From the NCBI GenBank assembly GCA_910589195.1, contig CAJUTC010000039.1, forward strand, positions 1 through 33,788: DNA of 33,788 nucleotides. Reading direction: 5' to 3'. The notes under the pieces were generated by a model. That model worked only from the letters and a program-made list of their open reading frames with translations. It had not been told where the DNA came from and made no database searches. The DNA comes from an uncultured Lachnospiraceae bacterium (lineage in GTDB: Bacteria; Bacillota; Clostridia; Lachnospirales; Lachnospiraceae). A program made the position numbers and the translations under genes. Below, piece by piece: positions 31,853 through 33,788 of this stretch (position 1 is the first letter of the stretch; every line of letters begins with the position of its first letter).

Positions 31853-31951
31853 CATATTAAAGTTTATTATATTGGAGTACAAAACAAAAGTCAACATAAT
31901 TTTACAAAATTCGACCTGATTGAGGGAATGAGGGGCTCCCACAATAACGAA

Positions 31952-32098
31952 TTATTCTGCTGAATCGTCATGGGTGAGTATGGTAAAAGAGCCAAAGCAT
32001 ATGTTTACCGCCACAGGCGATTTCAAATAAGCATAAGCGGTTACGTTCACCGGGAATTTGTGAACAGGAACAATGGGAGAACCAGAACCCTTTCCTGA
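31952..32098 (-). pseudogene. Orphan coding-like fragment, 48 codons, no start
   Basis: A minus-strand frame bounded by stops encodes VPVHKFPVNVTAYAYLKS, then PVAVNICFGSFTI and LTHDDSAE. The amino-acid mix looks protein-like, yet there is no ATG, no ribosome site and an in-frame stop just upstream, so it is a remnant or a non-coding repeat. A small hairpin GTTCAC/GTGAAC (32045-32050 with 32060-32065) lies inside. It directly follows the XRE stop, at the edge of the accessory-looking end. I do not recognise the family. Confidence 0.4.
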
Positions 32099-32102
32099 TT
32101 AG

Positions 32103-32480
32103 TTATACCGCTTTATGATCTGGCCTTAAAGGGGATGATTCTCCCTTTTTCTTTTGGCTGCATCGGATTAACAGTTTACCCTGCTCAATGTATAACTCTT
32201 TTTGATCTTCTGTGAGCTTGCGGAAAATCTGCAAAATCTTTTGCTCTTCATAGCTGAAATCCTGCTTTGACTGGTAATTGAGAAGAAAATCAGTGGAAAC
32301 CTGAAAATATTTGGCAATCTTTTTCAGTGTTTCAAAATCAGGTTCCCGGTTATTTCGCACATAATTACCAACGGCACTGGCCGAGATATTTAAGTCATCT
32401 GCCAGTTGTTTTTGGCTTAAATTTCTTTCTTCTAGCAAATCACGCAGAATATTTCCGAATTTCAATCGAATCACATCCAT
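32103..32480 (-). CDS. XRE-family HTH repressor
   Basis: A 125-residue phage-repressor-like regulator. The Cro/C1-type helix-turn-helix spans about residues 10-65 (LRDLLEERNLSQKQLADDLN, then SASAVGNYVRNNREPDFETL and KIAKYFQVSTDFLL). A helical tail (DFSYEEQKILQIFRKLTEDQ) would mediate dimerisation. No peptidase or transmembrane part is present. The ribosome site is weak. It is transcribed divergently from the recombinase-like gene, with palindromes in the promoter between them, so it probably represses that promoter and perhaps its own. This is the layout of a small mobile or phage-derived module. Confidence 0.92.
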   Translation of the reverse strand: MDVIRLKFGNILRDLLEERNLSQKQLADDLNISASAVGNYVRNNREPDFETLKKIAKYFQVSTDFLLNYQSKQDFSYEEQKILQIFRKLTEDQKELYIEQGKLLIRCSQKKKGESSPLRPDHKAV

Positions 32481-32594
32481 TCATATTTTTTCCAGGTCAG
32501 CTCGTGCATGTGTTCAAATGCGCTTTCGAGCATAATCGGTTGTGTCAATGATAGCGAATGAAATTGGTAAAAATATAAAAAAGAACAAAACGAA

Positions 32595-32624
32595 TTGACA
32601 TAATTCATAATGAATGATATCATT
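32595..32624 (+). promoter_or_regulatory. Promoter with nested palindromic operators for the recombinase-like gene
   Basis: TTGACA (32595-32600), 17 bp, TATCAT (32618-32623). In the spacer lies ATTCAT-A-ATGAAT (32603-32615), and over the -10 lies the perfect 12-bp palindrome AATGATATCATT (32613-32624). GAATT/AATTC also flanks the -35. Tightly packed dyads over a strong promoter beside a divergent XRE gene are typical operator sites. Confidence 0.75.
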
Positions 32625-32736
32625 TCAGTATGACGCTTAAGAACACGAAATGTTGTTTTATCAGATCAGGTGGAACGCAGTCAGACTGGAAGCGGAGGCA
32701 AAAAGCTGGCGGCTGTCCATGAAGGGAGGAGCAAAC

Positions 32737-33546
32737 TTGAACGCTCAGATTGAAGATTTTATGTCGGATCAAGTTCTTGGCCGCAGGCTGGATGAACGAA
32801 CGGCGAAAGCATATCGCCTGGATCTGGAGCATCTATACCAATGGAGTCAAAAGCAAGGAATCGAATCCATGGATGAAAAAACCATAGAAAACTATCTTGG
32901 ATATCTTGTGCGGGAAAAGAAACTTAAATATTCCACAATCAGCAGAAAATACCGAGTGTTTGGTTATTATCTGAAACATCTGGCAGTTAACGGTTCCATA
33001 AGGGGAGGCTATGATGTTAATTGTCCGATTTCTGTAAAGCAGGAGAACAAGAGAAAGGATCACAAACTGTCCCGGTCTGAAATCGATGCTTTTTTTATGA
33101 CACTGAATCAAGAATATGACAATTTGGACAATGAATTCCGCAAAAGAATCTGTCTGAGAGATGGTGTGATGATGGAGCTGCTATTCTATCATGGAATCGA
33201 AATCAGCGAACTGCTAAGATTGGAAGTTTCGGACTACAGCATAAAGACCGGGAACCTGATAATTCGGGGAAAGCGTGGAAAACAGCGGTCGGAATATTTG
33301 TTTTCCAGAGAGTTAAGACAAAAAATGGAACAATGGATAGATGTGCATGAATATTTTGAGAAAGAAAATGCATACCATAATGTGCTTTTTCTATCGAAAA
33401 TAGGAAGACCGCTTTCAATGAAAATGGTGATCCTGGTGTTTGATAAATATAGGGTGATGGCTGGGATTGAAAAGACATGTAAGCCGAAAGATTTGAAGAA
33501 TAGTTTTGAGAGATACGCAAAGGAAATGCTCCGGGAAATGGGATGA
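32737..33546 (+). CDS. Tyrosine-recombinase-like protein lacking catalytic residues
   Basis: A 269-residue protein with a SAM-like core-binding domain (LDERTAKAYRLDLEHLYQWS, YSTISRKYRVFGYYLKHL) and a partial catalytic domain (RDGVMMELLFYHGIEISELL, GNLIIRGKRGKQR). The start is taken as TTG 32737, 7 nt after GGAGG, which gives the usual XerD-like N-terminus; ATG 32650 and 32719 are possible. Where active enzymes have GLR-SELL with catalytic Arg, this has HGIEISELL with Glu. Where they have HxLRH, it has KPKDLKNSF. The chain stops soon after, before the His/Trp and nucleophilic Tyr. Only the beta-hairpin Lys survives. It cannot be a functional recombinase on its own, but a full-length frame behind a regulated promoter argues for a DNA-binding role rather than simple decay. 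Confidence 0.8.
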   Translation: MNAQIEDFMSDQVLGRRLDERTAKAYRLDLEHLYQWSQKQGIESMDEKTIENYLGYLVREKKLKYSTISRKYRVFGYYLKHLAVNGSIRGGYDVNCPISVKQENKRKDHKLSRSEIDAFFMTLNQEYDNLDNEFRKRICLRDGVMMELLFYHGIEISELLRLEVSDYSIKTGNLIIRGKRGKQRSEYLFSRELRQKMEQWIDVHEYFEKENAYHNVLFLSKIGRPLSMKMVILVFDKYRVMAGIEKTCKPKDLKNSFERYAKEMLREMG

Positions 33547-33653
33547 AAGGAGAATGGATGAAACCATGCAGACCATAAGTATGAAGCTAAGAACCATTAC
33601 AAAAAAGTGATAAATTTTAGGTAAATGAAATATTCTTCAAGCGTAATAGGGCT

Positions 33654-33718
33654 GGTCAAAACAGACAAAAAGGGCTGTGATGCAGTGGGGAGTCGCCTTT
33701 ATTTTGTCTGCTTTGACC
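33654..33718. repeat. 65-bp inverted-repeat element (MITE-like or structured RNA)
   Basis: 17-nt arms (33654-33670 and 33702-33718; outer GGTCAAA/TTTGACC and inner CAGACAAAA/TTTTGTCTG) match at 16 of 17 positions and flank a 31-nt core rich in G. Inner AAGG/CCTT can extend the stem. No clear target-site duplication is seen. It lies 107 nt after the recombinase-like stop. It may be a recombination site, a miniature transposon, or a folded leader or 3' RNA. Confidence 0.65.
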
Positions 33719-33723
33719 AAACC

Positions 33724-33788
33724 ATGTACCTTACGAAGGAGTTTTCAAATTGCCTAGTATCAAAGTTAAATAGAGGAGTAAGGAACAT
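33724..33788 (+). other. Start of a further unit cut by the window end
   Basis: An ATG at 33724 opens a frame of 21 codons to the window edge, without a good ribosome site. AAGGAG (33736-33741) precedes a TTG at 33750 that would make only a 7-codon peptide ending at 33773. GAGGAG then stands near the last bases AT (33787-33788), where a new ATG may start just outside. Which is used cannot be decided here. Confidence 0.3.

Noticed and set aside
33654..33718. Possibility of retron or CRISPR-associated RNA
   Set aside because: No reverse transcriptase, Cas gene or repeat array is in view; the downstream gene lies outside the window, so this cannot be supported.

Overview
The window looks like a chromosomal segment of a low-to-mid GC, anaerobic, endospore-forming Firmicute, most likely a Lachnospiraceae-type Clostridium. 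The basis is the prkC-rsgA-rpe-thiN order, an alpha/beta-type small acid-soluble spore protein, strong AGGAGG ribosome sites, TTGACA/TATAAT promoters, and the anaerobic (cobalt-early, Cbi-type) corrin pathway. No rRNA, tRNA or CRISPR array is visible.

Layout. 1-6640: housekeeping run with PASTA Ser/Thr kinase, RsgA ribosome GTPase, ribulose-phosphate epimerase, thiamine pyrophosphokinase, a pyridoxal/pyridoxamine kinase and seryl-tRNA synthetase, closed by a perfect hairpin. 6811-10150: consensus promoter, structured leader, a long FtsA-like actin-fold protein carrying beta-grasp-like modules, and an unrecognised 244-residue protein. 10413-12912: PadR-controlled envelope operon (PadR, HAAS/DUF1700 membrane protein, DUF4097 protein, PspC protein) behind a promoter overlapped by a perfect inverted repeat. 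13004-13216: spore SASP gene whose ribosome site can be sequestered.

13270-30271: cobamide region: cbiG, cbiD, cbiL, cbiF, cbiH, a cbiJ-cbiE fusion, then (after an inverted map gene) cbiT, cbiA, cobT, and after two chaperone-like genes, cobU. These cover much of corrin-ring methylation and contraction, a,c-diamidation, lower-ligand activation and nucleotide-loop assembly. cbiC, cbiK/cbiX, cbiP, cbiB, cobS and the adenosyltransferase are not in the window, and I see no B12 riboswitch. The two inserted genes encode a very long TPR protein with a divergent J-like head and a short HscC-type Hsp70; cobU starts 2 nt after the Hsp70 stop, so the chaperone pair is wired into the cobamide operon.

30203-31798: minus-strand upp and a DegV-family gene. 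31799-33788: accessory-looking end with an orphan coding-like fragment, an XRE repressor, a divergent promoter with nested palindromes, a tyrosine-recombinase-like protein lacking nearly all catalytic residues, and a 65-bp near-perfect inverted-repeat element.

Strongest leads: (1) a textbook intrinsic terminator inside the cobU reading frame, together with a 69-bp tail-to-tail overlap of cobU with upp; (2) the J-like/TPR plus HscC pair inside the cobamide operon; (3) the FtsA/beta-grasp protein with its structured leader and unknown partner; (4) the dead recombinase with an XRE repressor and inverted-repeat element.
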